Assembly (NCBI GenBank): GCA_903813345.2
Contig: CAIIXF020000002.1
Coordinates: forward strand, 16,760,467-16,803,466
Reading direction: 5' to 3'
DNA: 43,000 nt
DNA from: Owenia fusiformis
Lineage: Eukaryota > Annelida > Polychaeta > Sabellida > Oweniidae
Part shown: positions 32,213-42,884 of the stretch, in pieces
How positions within the stretch are numbered: position 1 is the stretch's first letter
Layout of the letters: every line of letters begins with the position of its first letter
Notes under the pieces: generated by a model
What the model saw: only the letters and a program-made list of their open reading frames with translations
Told to the model about the DNA's origin: nothing
The model's database searches: none
Translations under genes and position numbers: made by a program

Positions 32213-35140
32213 ATGAAATTGGGACTTGTGATTTTCGGCATCTTGTCTGTCCTTTCACAGGGTAAGTTTAATTGCAATGTTTTTGTAATGAAATGTGTGA
32301 AGTATTTTTAATTTATGTCTGTGAGATTGAATCCCATTCCATAATTTCATAAGTAAAAGGATAATTTAAAGATCTTCAAAGTAGGTTGCATACATTTATA
32401 GTTTCTAATATAATGGCGGAATTAATCATTCGATTGATTTTCAATTTAAATTATATTTAAAGTGAAACCAGTAGATCTGAAATCGGAAAGGTTAATTAAA
32501 ATTTAAAATAATGTCCCATTTTTTCTTTGATGATGCATTGGGTCTTACTCATCAAAAGTCTACTCATTATTTAGTCAACCAAAGTACAGATTCTACGACG
32601 AAGAAGTTTGAAGTTTTTTATCTCTAGTCTAGTGCCCTGTCTCTTGAAAGTCCATGAGGGAACCAAATGTGGATTGTCGAAATTATGACATCAAGGCCAG
32701 GGCACTTTTGTGAAAAAGTATACTTTCGATGCAATGGCAAAATTCAGATTGAATTCTCAAGAAGGTTCAAAAACATGCTAAAATCAAAACAAGACCATCT
32801 GTTGCCAGAATATTATGATCATTTTTGGAGGAGTCGACCGATAGGTCTTGTTAGAACTAAGAATATTTACAAGGTTCATAACTACATAGGTGGTCTATCA
32901 CACAACAGAAAATAACCGATAAATCTAGGTATTACATGCATTCTGAGTAAGATTTGTTCTGATAGCTCGTTTGTTTTATGGGTTAAGGGTTCCCACTTGA
33001 CGTATAGAACAACGCTTTTTATTATGAAATACGACAGCTCGATCAACATACTATTCTTCAAATCTGCCTATGAACACATATTCTATATTTGTTTTCAGGC
33101 CAGGCACATTATCCCCACCACCACTATCATCATCATCACCATCATGGACACACTCATCACCACGCTCCTGCTCCAGTTGTGCACCACCATGCTCCAGCCC
33201 CAGCACCTGTTGTCCATACCCATGCTCCCGTTACATCACCAGCACCAACCACTACTGTTGCTGCTCCAATCCCCAGCACCCAATGTTACGACTGCAACTA
33301 CAAGCCTGGTACGAATGTAGGTTTCCCAGCCTGCGCACTCTCAACCGCTGCAGAGATCGCTCTCGTGGCCAAGACACCATGCGCTTCCAACAGATGCTTC
33401 GTCAGACAAGACTCAAACGGAAGTAAGTGTTGGCCATTACGACTGTGTTATAATTCAAATTTTAAAAAATCGTTAAATATTCATAAACTCCTTTCTACAT
33501 GTATTAGTACTGCTGTAGTCCGTCTGAATCCATTCAAGAATTTGGATATCCCATTTATTTTGAAAAAGAGCGAACGTATTCTTGAGACCAACTCAAGGAC
33601 TTTGAACAATCACGTATGCAGACGAATGTACCATGCGGACTTGCTGGTTCAGGTATTAATCAAGGACATTTTGAAGCAGATGAATATATGAACTTAACCT
33701 AGTTTGGAAGACATTACACTGCGTAGTTAGGCTACATATTCCTAAAAATGTTTCCTTTTCAGTTATCTATCGTGGATGTGGCGACGACTCTCATCTTCCA
33801 TTTGGAGCTGACACAACTAAACAGTGCGCCCTTCAGGCACAGTCAACTTGGTACTTCTGCATGGGTTCCCTATGTAACTCCCCAACCTTTGCCGCCGTAT
33901 GTCCCCTTGCTACCCTCCCAACAACCACAACAACCACCGCTGCACCTACAACCACAACAACTACAGCTGCACCCACAACCACCACCACCACATCTGCGCC
34001 TACAACCACAACAACTACAGCTGCACCCACAACCACCACCACCACAGCTGCGCCTACAACTACAACAACTACAGCTGCACCCACAACCACCACCACCACA
34101 GCTGCGCCTACAACCACAACAACTACAGCTGCACCAACCACCACAACAACCGCTGCTCCAACCACAACAACCACCACCGCTGCCCCAACACGCTGTTTCG
34201 ATTGCAACTACAAACCAGGAACTAATGTTGGGTTCCCAGCCTGTAACCTGACTAACTCCATCGAAACTGGACTTGTTGCTGTAACAACGTGCTCATCTGC
34301 AAGATGTTTCGTCAGACGAGACCCTAACGGAAGTAAGAACATTTTTTACAAACATAGTTTCACCAATATAAATATGTGATTACTTCGATTTTTATAACAT
34401 GATGATTAACAACGTAAATGTTTTTATTTCAAGATTTGCATATACAAAATCGTGCATAATTTGTTAATAAAACACACATGTATAATCGCTAGTTAAAGCT
34501 CCTATAACGTATTGCAGTTGTCTACCGTGGATGCGCCAACCCCTCTCATCTTCCATTCGGAGCGGACTCCACTCTTCAATGCGCCACTCAAGCTGGCTCC
34601 ATCTGGGCATTCTGCGACGGTGACCTCTGTAACACGAACCAGTTCACCGTCAGTTGCCCCAGCGCACCAGCAACCGTTGCCCATGTACCAGTCACTTCTG
34701 CACCAGCAACTGCTGCACCATCAACCGCTGCACCATCAACCCATGCACCAGCAACAGCTGCACCATCAACCCACGCACCAGTGACACACTATGTACATGC
34801 CCACCATCCACCTGCCCCAGTCCATCATCACGTCCCCGCTCCGGTGTATTACTATCCATACTATTACCATCAGCATCACTACGCACACGCCCCTCACTAT
34901 CCACACGCCCCTGTTTACCCATACGCCCATCATCACGCACATCCCCATGCGCACGCACCTGCTCCCGCAGCCACACATACCCACGCAACAGCACCAACAC
35001 ACGCACCGGCCCCAACACATGCACCGGCACCAACACACGCACCGGCAACAGCATCTAATGGCATCGTTCACGTCCCTGGTGGCATCCAGTACCCTAACTT
35101 TGCTAACTACGTGGCAGCCCCGGCACACCCTTTTAAATAA
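32213..35140 (+). CDS. secreted protein with two Ly6/uPAR-like domains and His-rich tracts
   Basis: Exons 32213-32261, 33099-33422, 33763-34332 and 34518-35140 join in phase 1 into 521 residues. Order: signal peptide (MKLGLVIFGILSVLSQ), a His/Ala/Pro tract (PHHHYHHHHHHGHTHHH), Ly6/uPAR-like domain 1 (CYDCNYKPGTNVGFPAC ... SLCN), a Thr/Ala/Pro stretch of AAPTTTTTT repeats, Ly6/uPAR-like domain 2 (CFDCNYKPGTNVGFPAC ... DLCN), then a long tail of H, A, P, Y and T (APHYPHAPVYPYAHHHAH, repeated APTHAP) ending AHPFK. There is no membrane anchor or GPI-type hydrophobic end, so it is probably released. Metal binding by the His tracts and heavy O-glycosylation of the Thr tract are inferred. A structural matrix, jaw, byssus-like or mucus role is possible but unproven. 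Confidence 0.9.
33284..33878 (+). CDS. Ly6/uPAR-like domain 1 (split by an intron)
   Basis: The domain runs from CYDC in exon 2, across intron 33423-33762, to LCN in exon 3. Cysteines fall at CxxC, FPAC, TPC, NRC, RGC, QC, FC and LCN, the three-finger pattern. The intron is phase 1 after NGS, identical to that in domain 2. Confidence 0.88.
33907..34190 (+). repeat. Thr/Ala/Pro coding minisatellite
   Basis: Units of about 27 bp (ACCACAACAACTACAGCTGC type) encode TTTTTTAAP about nine times. One unit reads SAP in place of AAP. Such tracts are mucin-like and prone to length change. The antisense strand shows a long Val/Ala frame only because of the repeat. Confidence 0.88.
34194..34633 (+). CDS. 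Ly6/uPAR-like domain 2 (split by an intron)
   Basis: CFDCNYKPGTNVGFPAC in exon 3 continues after intron 34333-34517 with YRGCANPSHLPFGAD...FCDGDLCN. The two domains are highly alike, including NGS at the splice point, so they arose by tandem duplication. Confidence 0.88.
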
Positions 35141-35162
35141 ATGGCGTAAATCGCAAAGGGAA

Positions 35163-35168
35163 AATAAA
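35163..35168 (+). terminator. polyadenylation signal AATAAA
   Basis: It lies 23 bp after the stop codon of the LU/His-rich gene. A second AATAAA follows at about 35206. Confidence 0.6.
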
Positions 35169-35555
35169 TCTTTATGGTAGAACCCAGGACATTATTGACT
35201 TTAAATAATAAACCCAGTGAATTCGATTGGAGAACTCTTAAAGGTGCCCTTTTCAACTTTCTGCTCAGGGTCCTTTGCCAAATAAGTTGTTTTACAATTG
35301 AATTAACTGGTCATTATATTATGTCAGATATGAGTTATTCAATAGGATAAATAAATAGTTATTTATTTTAATAGTAATGTTATTGTTCATTGCTTTTTGT
35401 ATATTGGAGAATTATATGAATGTGACTGGTTAAATCACATGCTGGAGTCTGAGTTACTCAAGCGTTAACAAATGAAAAAATATGGAGAGTTGGTGTATCA
35501 GTTGTGTGAATTTGTAAAGCGCGTCAACAAAACTGCGGCAACAAACAGCTTACTA

Positions 35556-35697
35556 ATGCCCGGGTCACATTTGCTCCGATCCATCGGCCGGCACCCGCCC
35601 GATTGAGTATTTTGTTCAATATTGTATTCAATTTTGAACAAAATACTCAATCGGCCGGGCGCCGAAGTAAAAATCTGATCAAATGTGACCAAGGCAT
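35556..35697. mobile_element. 142-bp palindromic MITE, copy 2
   Basis: It matches copy 1 (25410-25551) in its ends (ATGCC...TTTGCTCCGAT, GTGACCAAGGCAT), its central GATTGAGTATTTTGTTC arms and its total length. It lies between the LU/His-rich gene and ALKBH8. Confidence 0.85.
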
Positions 35698-36084
35698 CAC
35701 CCAAGATAGGCATCTATGCGGAGTCTTGGTTTTCAGTGTCATTCGAAAGGTTTTGGAGGCCCCAACACACAATAAGACCAACGATGTTCATATGAGCAAA
35801 TATAAACTGATTTTAAAAGTAAACTAAGCCCAAATAGTTTTTTAATACTGCGAAACCTAGTTACAAACATTAGTTTTTGACTCATTTTGTTCATGTGTCC
35901 AATTTAATATGAATCTGTTCTTGAATTTCTACTTACAAGTAGGGGCAATAAATAAGACGAAATGTAGTAGAAATAGCAGATATTTCCTTTCAGGCATGGA
36001 CTTACAACACAGCTTATTCTATCGTAATTTCTTATTTAGGCCAATGGACATGAAATAATAACAACTTGAATAGTGTTTTCAGCA

Positions 36085-36090
36085 TTTATT
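36085..36090 (-). terminator. ALKBH8 polyadenylation signal
   Basis: AATAAA on the minus strand lies 67 bp past the stop codon. Confidence 0.6.
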
Positions 36091-36156
36091 TCTCCAAAGC
36101 TTATCTCAACAGGTGCATACTGTCAGTTTCATAAATAATTCACTTGTGCATTATCT

Positions 36157-37881
36157 TTACTCTTTCTCAAATATAACACACCAGTTTCCCTGATCATAAT
36201 AACTTTCTTTAACTGCAATAGATGGCACTGATCTACACAATTCCTCCAATTCGCCCTGTTTGAACACATGGTAATATCTATGGTATACCTTTTCATTTGA
36301 ACATACAGGATTATCTTTCTTTTCCCTTGTTTTATTTTTCAGGTGCCAGGGAACAAACATATCTTGGGACTTAAATTCAGTTCTATTTACGTGTGTTTTG
36401 AGTTCAATACGAGACAAAGATTCCCCTTTTTCTGTCCTTTCTGATTTACTTTGCACATTTGCATAAGGTTTTTCACCTGTTGCAGTTGAGATAGAGACAT
36501 CTTTATTTTCCCCATTTATACAGTTCTTTTGTTGCATAATCCCTCGAGTAAGGCCATCTTGGCACTGAACCCCTTGATTAGGGTCATATTGACCCTTAAC
36601 CCCTTGATTATGGTCATCTTGACCCTTGACTACTTGGTCAGTGTCATTCTGACTATCATCCATTTGTTTATCTTGACTTTGGTTCCCACATTTTAAATCA
36701 ATTTGCCTGTTGACAGAATCCTCACACTGGATATTAGTTTGTTTGATTTCTTTGAGATAATTTGATTTTTTCTTGTGTAGTTTCTGTTCAACAGCCCAGA
36801 CAGACACCAGAGCTCTACCTTTGGGTTGTAGTATCCTTGCTAGTTCCTCGATTGCCTTCACTCTCCTGGCCTGCAAGAGAAATGCTCGTGTGAATGTCTT
36901 AACACAAGTGAAGCAAGGTTAATTTCAAACTCAAGCATGTATTGCAAGTACCATCACACCTAAAGTTTAGTCTTTGCTCTATGTGGGGCAGGAGGGCGTA
37001 CGGCGGCTGTATCTTCAAAAATCGATATAGAAAATCTACATCATACTCTTTATGCTGCATATTTCTCTTGATTTTGGGAAGTTATGGCCGCCATGTCACC
37101 ATCTGCCATTTGTACTCTTTATGTTTATATTTCATGCTGCATATTTCTCTCGATTTTGGTAAGTTATGGTCACCATGTCGCCACCTGCCATTTGTAACAG
37201 ACACCAAATGCCAACCGCTGTCGGCCAAAAAGAGTCCAGTAAAAGTTTAAAATTATATATAAACAATATGTCACAACTTGTGGTAGTGACATAAAACTTG
37301 AACTAACCTGTGTAGAGAAATGATGAATAACTGCTATAGATATTGCCGCATCTACTGAGTTGTCCCTCATTGCCACTTTAAGGGCATCACATACGAAAGC
37401 CTGGTGACCTCTCTCCAGACATATCCCAGCGAGATTGCTGCTCCTGTCACAGCCAAACTAGAATCAAACAGTATTTTAGATTTTAACATTTTACATGTGT
37501 ACCAGGTCCTATAAATTGGTTAACAGGTAGGACTTTTTTAACTGTAAGGTGTAAAGTTCTTTTCTGTATAAATTCTATTTAATGATCTACTATACATTGT
37601 ATATCCGCTTCAAATGGGTTTATTGGCATTTTGCATATTACTGATCATTAGACTTATCAATATTTCTATAATATATGAACTAAAAATTATGACATAAAAA
37701 GGCCTTCATATATTCAATCACATACCTGGCCAATGCTGTTGTTGATTCCTAGATATTTACCATTACCACAGCCAATATCAGCCAAGATACTACCAGGGGC
37801 TATATCCTCAACAAAGGACTTCACCTTTGGCCAGGGAGTATGTCTTGTTGCACTGAAGTGACCTGCTATCTCCTCATATAC
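36157..37881 (-). CDS. ALKBH8: ALKBH8 exons 8-10 (methyltransferase)
   Basis: Exon 37881-37726 has the SAM-binding [11 protein letters not shown]. Exon 37457-37308 has GCDRSSNL and SIAVIHHF. Exon 36870-36157 has [19 protein letters not shown], a long low-complexity insert with three units like VKGQ(D/Y)DxNQG, then VPWHLK and the conserved C-terminus. The insert accounts for much of the extra length over human ALKBH8. Confidence 0.95.
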
Positions 37882-40800
37882 CTAAAGTTTTTTTTAAGAA
37901 TTTATTCATTTAAAATTTAATTACAAATACATTTAAACATTATATTAATAATACATATAATAAACAATATTATAATAGTAACCTAGGCAAGTAACAAGGG
38001 GGAGGTGCGCTTCTAGGGACGGAATAGGGGAGGGTGTCATAGAGAGGAGACTGAACAGTACCTATAGTATGGGGAATAATAAAAATGATAGTAGCATTTA
38101 TAGTTTATTATTTAAACCACAAGAAAGAAAAGCAACTTAAGCTGGAGGGCTGACTCTATATACAAAAAATATAACAAGCAAATAAAATATGACTAGTGGA
38201 AATACCTTATGAACATGTTCCTCTTCTAGTACATCAGCCTCCTCATTCTTGACATCAAGCAGTGAGTTCACAGTATCCCTGGGTGAATCACACTGTGCTT
38301 GGTAATCTGTAGAGAGAACATGTCCAAAATTATTTTTGATGTCTCTAAAATATGCTGATGTCATAATTGTTATATCTGTGAAAATCAGTGTCTAATGGAA
38401 CTTCTGTTCATAGTTTCAATGTTGTACAAAATACAGCCATATTATTGACTACTTATTCATATTTTAAACATCACTTCCATTATATGACCACTGTGGTTAA
38501 AGTAGCTTTACACCCAACACTTTACATCCTTCTGGCAAAGGAGACATGACTTATTATCTCAAAAAACTGATTGACAGATCTTTTTCATATTGCGCACATT
38601 AACAGTTTAATTTAATTTTACGAAAATCAACATTTTGTCAAAAAGTTCCACCAAATAGTATCAGAACTTTTAATCTTTCAAGAATTCTATTTCTGATATT
38701 CCGGTATATGTATACAGTTTATGAAGTGTTAAGTTAAGCATCATATTATTCCTCGCAGATTTTAAAACATTTTCTGTTCAATATTGTGATGACTTTTATC
38801 TGCAGTTAATACTTACTGCATTGACAGGGTCCTACAAGACATTTCCTGAAGGTCAATGAGGTCCTAGTTTCTCTCTTAGACAGAGTTAGGCCAGAATTAG
38901 CAGGGTCATTTGATGAACAGGGAACAATGTCAAACTTCCTAGGGGTAATACCATGACTCCAAACATATCGAGACTCTTTTGTCATCACCTAACAAAAAAA
39001 ATCAAAACATAAGAAAATGTAACCATTTCTTTGCAAATGAGTTCAAAAATGTAACATTTTCATGACAAGAGGGTGGAAATGAGTAACATGTTATCATTTC
39101 AAGGTAATACTTCTAACCATTGCCTTTCTTCTAGATTGTAAATCATGGGTAATTTTTACTCTGGAGAGTGTAAACCTCATACAATAAATAGTGCTTACCA
39201 TTGCACTTCTCCTTGGTAATAAAACAGGACTGATGTTACCACTGGGGTGTCTAAACTCCATTACAACTTGGCAGCCCAAACTAATAGATACCAGACCATC
39301 CTCAAAAGCTGCAACAAATAAGTTGATCGTTATGAGTTCAGCTAAGCAATATAGTTGCTGCAGAATCTATAGACAAGGCATTAACATGTAAAACATCACC
39401 ACATACCATTTGTTACAGACACAGAATGCCAAACATTAGAGACTATAACAATTATGTCACCACTTGTAGTGGTGACATAAAAATTGTATAAATTGGGAAG
39501 TTGAAACTTTGATATGTTTCAACTTAATTGCAACATACTTTGATGTAAAAAGCAGATTTCTTCAAAACAAGGAAAAAAGTGGGAACTTGAACCATTGTTC
39601 TAAAAAATTCAAAGTGGCCATGAAGTCTATTATCCAGAATGCCAAAAATCCAGTCAGATCTTGGCACTTGTCTACTCTTGAATCTGTAAAAATGTGTGAC
39701 AAAGTTGAACAGGTTCCTGGAATTTTGATATATGTGGTCCCGCCTTGCAAAGACAGGTCAATGCACCCATGCAAGCACACCCATCGGCACAAGAACAACA
39801 ATGAATACTAGTATTGCACTTTGAAAAACTGTACCTGAATGCGTATCAATATGTGGCGGAATTCCTTGGCCAGGTGCATACTGATTCACTGTCAGCTGAT
39901 CTGGATATGATGTAATATACTTTCCCTGAATGAGTCTATCTAAAACTTGTTCACATTGAGATGGTATACCATCCTTTAGAGGGCAGTTCAGGTCGACATT
40001 GTTTATACCATAGAGGAACTCATAGCCATAATGCTTCACTTTCCGGTGCTTTAATGACCCAATAGCTGAAATAAAACATGCATCAATTACAATAACTGAA
40101 ACATAGTAGGGAGCTTGGGTCCATTGGAAGACAATAAATGGACAAGGATTATTAAATAGAGATAAAATATTAATGACACCAAAAACTACATGCAATGCAC
40201 ATTGTACAAGTACTTCTTAATTCCATCAAGGTTGAGTCTATGGGTTGAGCCCAAACATGTATCATACGAGCTAGGTGGTGTTTTCAAGAAGTATGGTATC
40301 AGAGGTAAAAATGTTATGTATATACAATGAAAAAGTGCTTCTAACTTCCATCAAAGTTGAGTCTATTATAGATAAGGCCCATCAGATGCAAGGTGCGTAG
40401 TGTTAAGGTGTATGGCAACATAAAGTCTATTATAGATAAGGCCCATCAGATGCAAGGTGTGCAGTGTTAAGATGTATGGCAACATAAAGTCTATTATAGA
40501 TAAGGCCCATCAGATGCAAGGTGTGTAGTGTTAAGATGTATGGCAACATAAAGTCTATTATAGATAAGGCCCATCAGATGCAAGGTGCGTAGTGTTAAGA
40601 TGTATGGCAACATAAAGTCTATTATAGATAAGGCCCATCAGATGCAAAGTGCGTAGTGTTAAGATGTATAGCAACATAAAGTCTATTATAGATAAGGCCC
40701 ATCAGATGCAAGGTGTGTAGTGTTAAGATGTATGGCAACATAAAGTCTATTATAGATAAGGCCCATCAGATGCAAGGTGTGTAGTGTTAAGATGTATGGC

Positions 40801-42884
40801 AACATAAAGTCTATTATAGATAAGGCCCATCAGATGCAAGGTGTGTAGTGTTAAGATGTATGGCAATATAAAGTCTATTATAGATAAGGCCCATCAGATG
40901 CAAGGTGTGTAGTGTTAAGATGTATGGCAACATAAAGTCTATTATAGATAAGGCCCATCAGATGCAAGGTGTGTAGTGTTAAGATGTATGGCAACATAAA
41001 GTCTATTATAGATAAGGCCCATCAGATGCAAGGTGCGTAGTGTTAAGATGTATGGAAACATAAAGTCTATTATAGATAAGGCCCATCAGATGCAAGGTGC
41101 GTAGTGTTAAGATGTATGGCAACATAAAGTCTTGAAACTCTGATGAGACATCTGTGATACAATGATTCAATATGACTGATATTTACCAGAATCAGGGGTC
41201 CTGTCATTCCAATCAATTGCTGCTAATAATGATTGCTCCTCTTCCTCTGAAACAAACTCTTCCAAAATGATCAGTCCCTCGGGTAATTCAGATTTGAGAT
41301 TTTTGGAGTTAACATCAGAACCTGTAACATCCATTACATACATTTGTACTTTTGGCTTTTGGGCGAGGGAATTCAGGTAAGCTATAATAAGTCACTTAAA
41401 TGTAAACTAAAACTAGTGCATTTCAGTACTGTTAAATGGGAAAATATGTCCACTGAATTTCATTTTTTTTAAATCGCTATGTACATGTACACATGTCCAT
41501 ACTCACCTGGTTCAACATAGGCAATATAAATATTTACTCCACTACTACAGTTTGGTGCTTGACTTTCTTCACAAGCTATCACAGCTCCATTGAGATTTTC
41601 CATTGCATCTTTCGCACTTTCAACTAATGTGTAGCTAACAAAAGCATATGGTTTGCCCACAGGTGTGCTTATATCTGATATCTGTCCATATTTGGAAAAA
41701 AGATTGAATACTTGTTCCCGTTGGATACCATTGCCCAATCCAGCATTTCCTACATAAAGAAACTGAAAGGAAACAAAAAGTATTTGTAAGCACTTATGTG
41801 AAACAAATTGGAAAAACTTGAGAATTGGAAAATTCCAATGATTGGATTAACATAATTGTAAATTCTTAGAACATATGGTAGTAGGCACCATGTGTGGTAT
41901 AAGCAGTACATGGAACTCACATTGCTTCAACAGCCTATCAAAAAAATACTGCAGATTTTTTTTATTATTTAAAATATTTATTCTCTAAATTAAAAATCAT
42001 ATACAACACTAGATACTTTTAATAAGTGTGATCAGTGTGAAAATATTTAATAGTAACCTGAGTCACATCGAAATATGAAAAAACGCATTTAAAATCTTTA
42101 TGAAATGATAGCATTTTTCTGAATAGTGGTTACGGCCTTCCCCCTGCCCCAAAATTCTTTCAAAATCTTTTTTGGACCAAGATTGAACCCCCTGGAATTT
42201 TTCAAAAAGTCCCCCCCCCCCCCCCCTCTTGACCAATCATGTAGTGCACCAGTATATGTAGCACTGGGGCAGCAGAGGTTGCAAATTAGCCTCCAAAAAT
42301 AGTATGTTTCTCACTCAAAGGTAAACAGAATCAGCTTAAGAAGATCTTAAAATATGTTTTCAAGTCAAACCATGGGCTTTCAATTAGAGAAAGCCCATGG
42401 TCAAACATAAGTCATTTCAGAGAAAAATTGCATCACATTCATTGAAGTAGGGTTAGTGTTTCCAAGATTTCTTACATTTTTACAAAAGACCTTTATAATA
42501 GACTGGGAATATCAAGTTTTTCATAGCCATCAATCTAAAGATGGCTTTGTGCAAATTTACTATATTTGCACATAGCCTTCTTTTAGATAGATGGCTATGC
42601 AAAACTCGATATTCCCAGTCCTTTATAAAGGTCCATTGGAAATGGTTGAATTGAAACTCGGTTGAAACTCAAACTCACTGTAAAATATTTTTCTGAATTT
42701 AGTTTGAAGTTGAACTACTGCGAGTAGAATGGCTGATTACCTTTGTTGGAGTCGTTGAAGGTTGAGTTGCTGAATGTTTGAGTAACGTTCCGATGGATCT
42801 ATGCTGCTTTTTAAGTAGCTTTTTATCATGTTTTGACATATTTTTCATTTTATTTTTTGTAACCGGAAGTGTATGGTCGTCCAT
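36157..42884 (-). CDS. ALKBH8: ALKBH8, tRNA wobble-uridine hydroxylase/methyltransferase
   Basis: Ten minus-strand exons join in frame: 42884-42741, 41762-41507, 41321-41187, 40065-39835, 39308-39199, 38988-38817, 38306-38206, 37881-37726, 37457-37308 and 36870-36157. They give 722 residues, against 664 in human. Order: a basic N-terminus, RRM (RNP2 [11 protein letters not shown]1 KPYAFVSY), Fe(II)/2-oxoglutarate AlkB domain ([26 protein letters not shown]), then an SAM methyltransferase ([21 protein letters not shown]) and the conserved end [16 protein letters not shown]...[11 protein letters not shown]. In animals it methylates cm5U to mcm5U at the wobble position with TRMT112 and hydroxylates mcm5U in tRNA-Gly. 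All key catalytic motifs are intact. Confidence 0.97.
37051..37199. repeat. tandem duplication of about 80 bp in an ALKBH8 intron
   Basis: ATGCTGCATATTTCTC...GATTTTGG...AGTTATGG...CCATGTC.CCA.CTGCCATTTGTA occurs twice in a row with a few substitutions. Confidence 0.7.
37176..37291. repeat. TGTC.CCAC-ended repeat, copy 2
   Basis: It starts tgtcgccacctgccatttgtaacagaca and ends acttgtggtagtgaca. It belongs to the family of 25686-25985 and 39393-39479 and lies in an ALKBH8 intron. Confidence 0.65.
38206..38988 (-). CDS. ALKBH8: ALKBH8 exons 6-7 (AlkB domain end and hinge)
   Basis: Exon 38988-38817 has [15 protein letters not shown] (second iron histidine) and RTSLTFRKC (2-oxoglutarate-binding arginine), then a CxC (PCQC). 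Exon 38306-38206 is an acidic linker ending EEEHVHK that leads to the methyltransferase. Confidence 0.94.
39199..41321 (-). CDS. ALKBH8: ALKBH8 exons 3-5 (AlkB domain, first part)
   Basis: Exon 41321-41187 ([17 protein letters not shown]) enters and leaves in phase 1. Exon 40065-39835 holds [29 protein letters not shown] with the iron-binding HxD. Exon 39308-39199 holds [18 protein letters not shown] and LLPRRSAM. The intron between exons 3 and 4 carries the 64-bp tandem array. Confidence 0.95.
39393..39479. repeat. TGTCACCAC-ended repeat, copy 3
   Basis: It starts acatcaccacataccatttgttacagaca and ends tcaccacttgtagtggtgacat. It is the shortest copy and lies in the ALKBH8 intron between exons 4 and 5. 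Confidence 0.65.
40361..41128. repeat. 64-bp tandem array, 12 units, in ALKBH8 intron 3
   Basis: The unit begins GTCTATTATAGATAAGGCCC and recurs exactly every 64 bp at 40361, 40425, 40489 and so on to 41065. A truncated unit follows at 41129. Units differ by one or two substitutions (GTGTGTAG/GTGCGTAG). The sequence at 40215-40360 contains two diverged partial precursors (TTCCATCAAgGTTGAGTCTAT). Confidence 0.95.
41507..41762 (-). CDS. ALKBH8: ALKBH8 exon 2 (RRM)
   Basis: It starts in phase 0 after tttcctttcag and ends in phase 1 at gtgagt. It encodes nearly the whole RNA-recognition motif, from FLYVGNAG to YIAYVEP. Confidence 0.95.
42211..42226. repeat. (C)16 homopolymer
   Basis: Sixteen uninterrupted C residues lie in ALKBH8 intron 1, a likely site of length variation or sequencing error. 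Confidence 0.85.
42366..42401. repeat. short palindrome CCATGGGCTTTC...GAAAGCCCATGG
   Basis: A 13-bp inverted pair around an AATTAGA loop in ALKBH8 intron 1, able to form a hairpin. Confidence 0.7.
42488..42633. mobile_element. 146-bp MITE-like inverted repeat in ALKBH8 intron 1
   Basis: GACCTTTATAATAGACTGGG...ATAGCCATC is mirrored by GATGGCTATG...CCCAGTCCTTTATAAAGGTC, with a TTTGCACAAA-type core. It has no coding capacity. Confidence 0.75.
42741..42884 (-). CDS. ALKBH8: ALKBH8 exon 1 (N-terminus)
   Basis: [12 protein letters not shown] opens 48 codons ending TTPTK in phase 0 at gtaatc. The lysine-rich [21 protein letters not shown] stretch matches the ALKBH8 N-terminus. An upstream in-frame ATG (42978-42980) exists but extends into sequence unlike the family. 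Confidence 0.85.

Noticed and set aside
33833-34207. 124-codon minus-strand frame of Val/Ala/Gly repeats
   Set aside because: It is the antisense of the Thr/Ala/Pro coding repeat; the sense strand has splice sites and cysteine domains.
34512-34784. Alternative plus-strand frames in exon 4 of the LU/His-rich gene
   Set aside because: Only the frame continuing from exon 3 carries the Ly6/uPAR-like cysteines.
34692-35128. Two long minus-strand frames opposite the His-rich tail
   Set aside because: They are by-products of the low-complexity repeat and lack splice framing or a domain.
39509-39811. Overlapping frames on both strands in the ALKBH8 intron between exons 4 and 5
   Set aside because: The region lies between two well-defined exons and neither frame matches ALKBH8 or another family.
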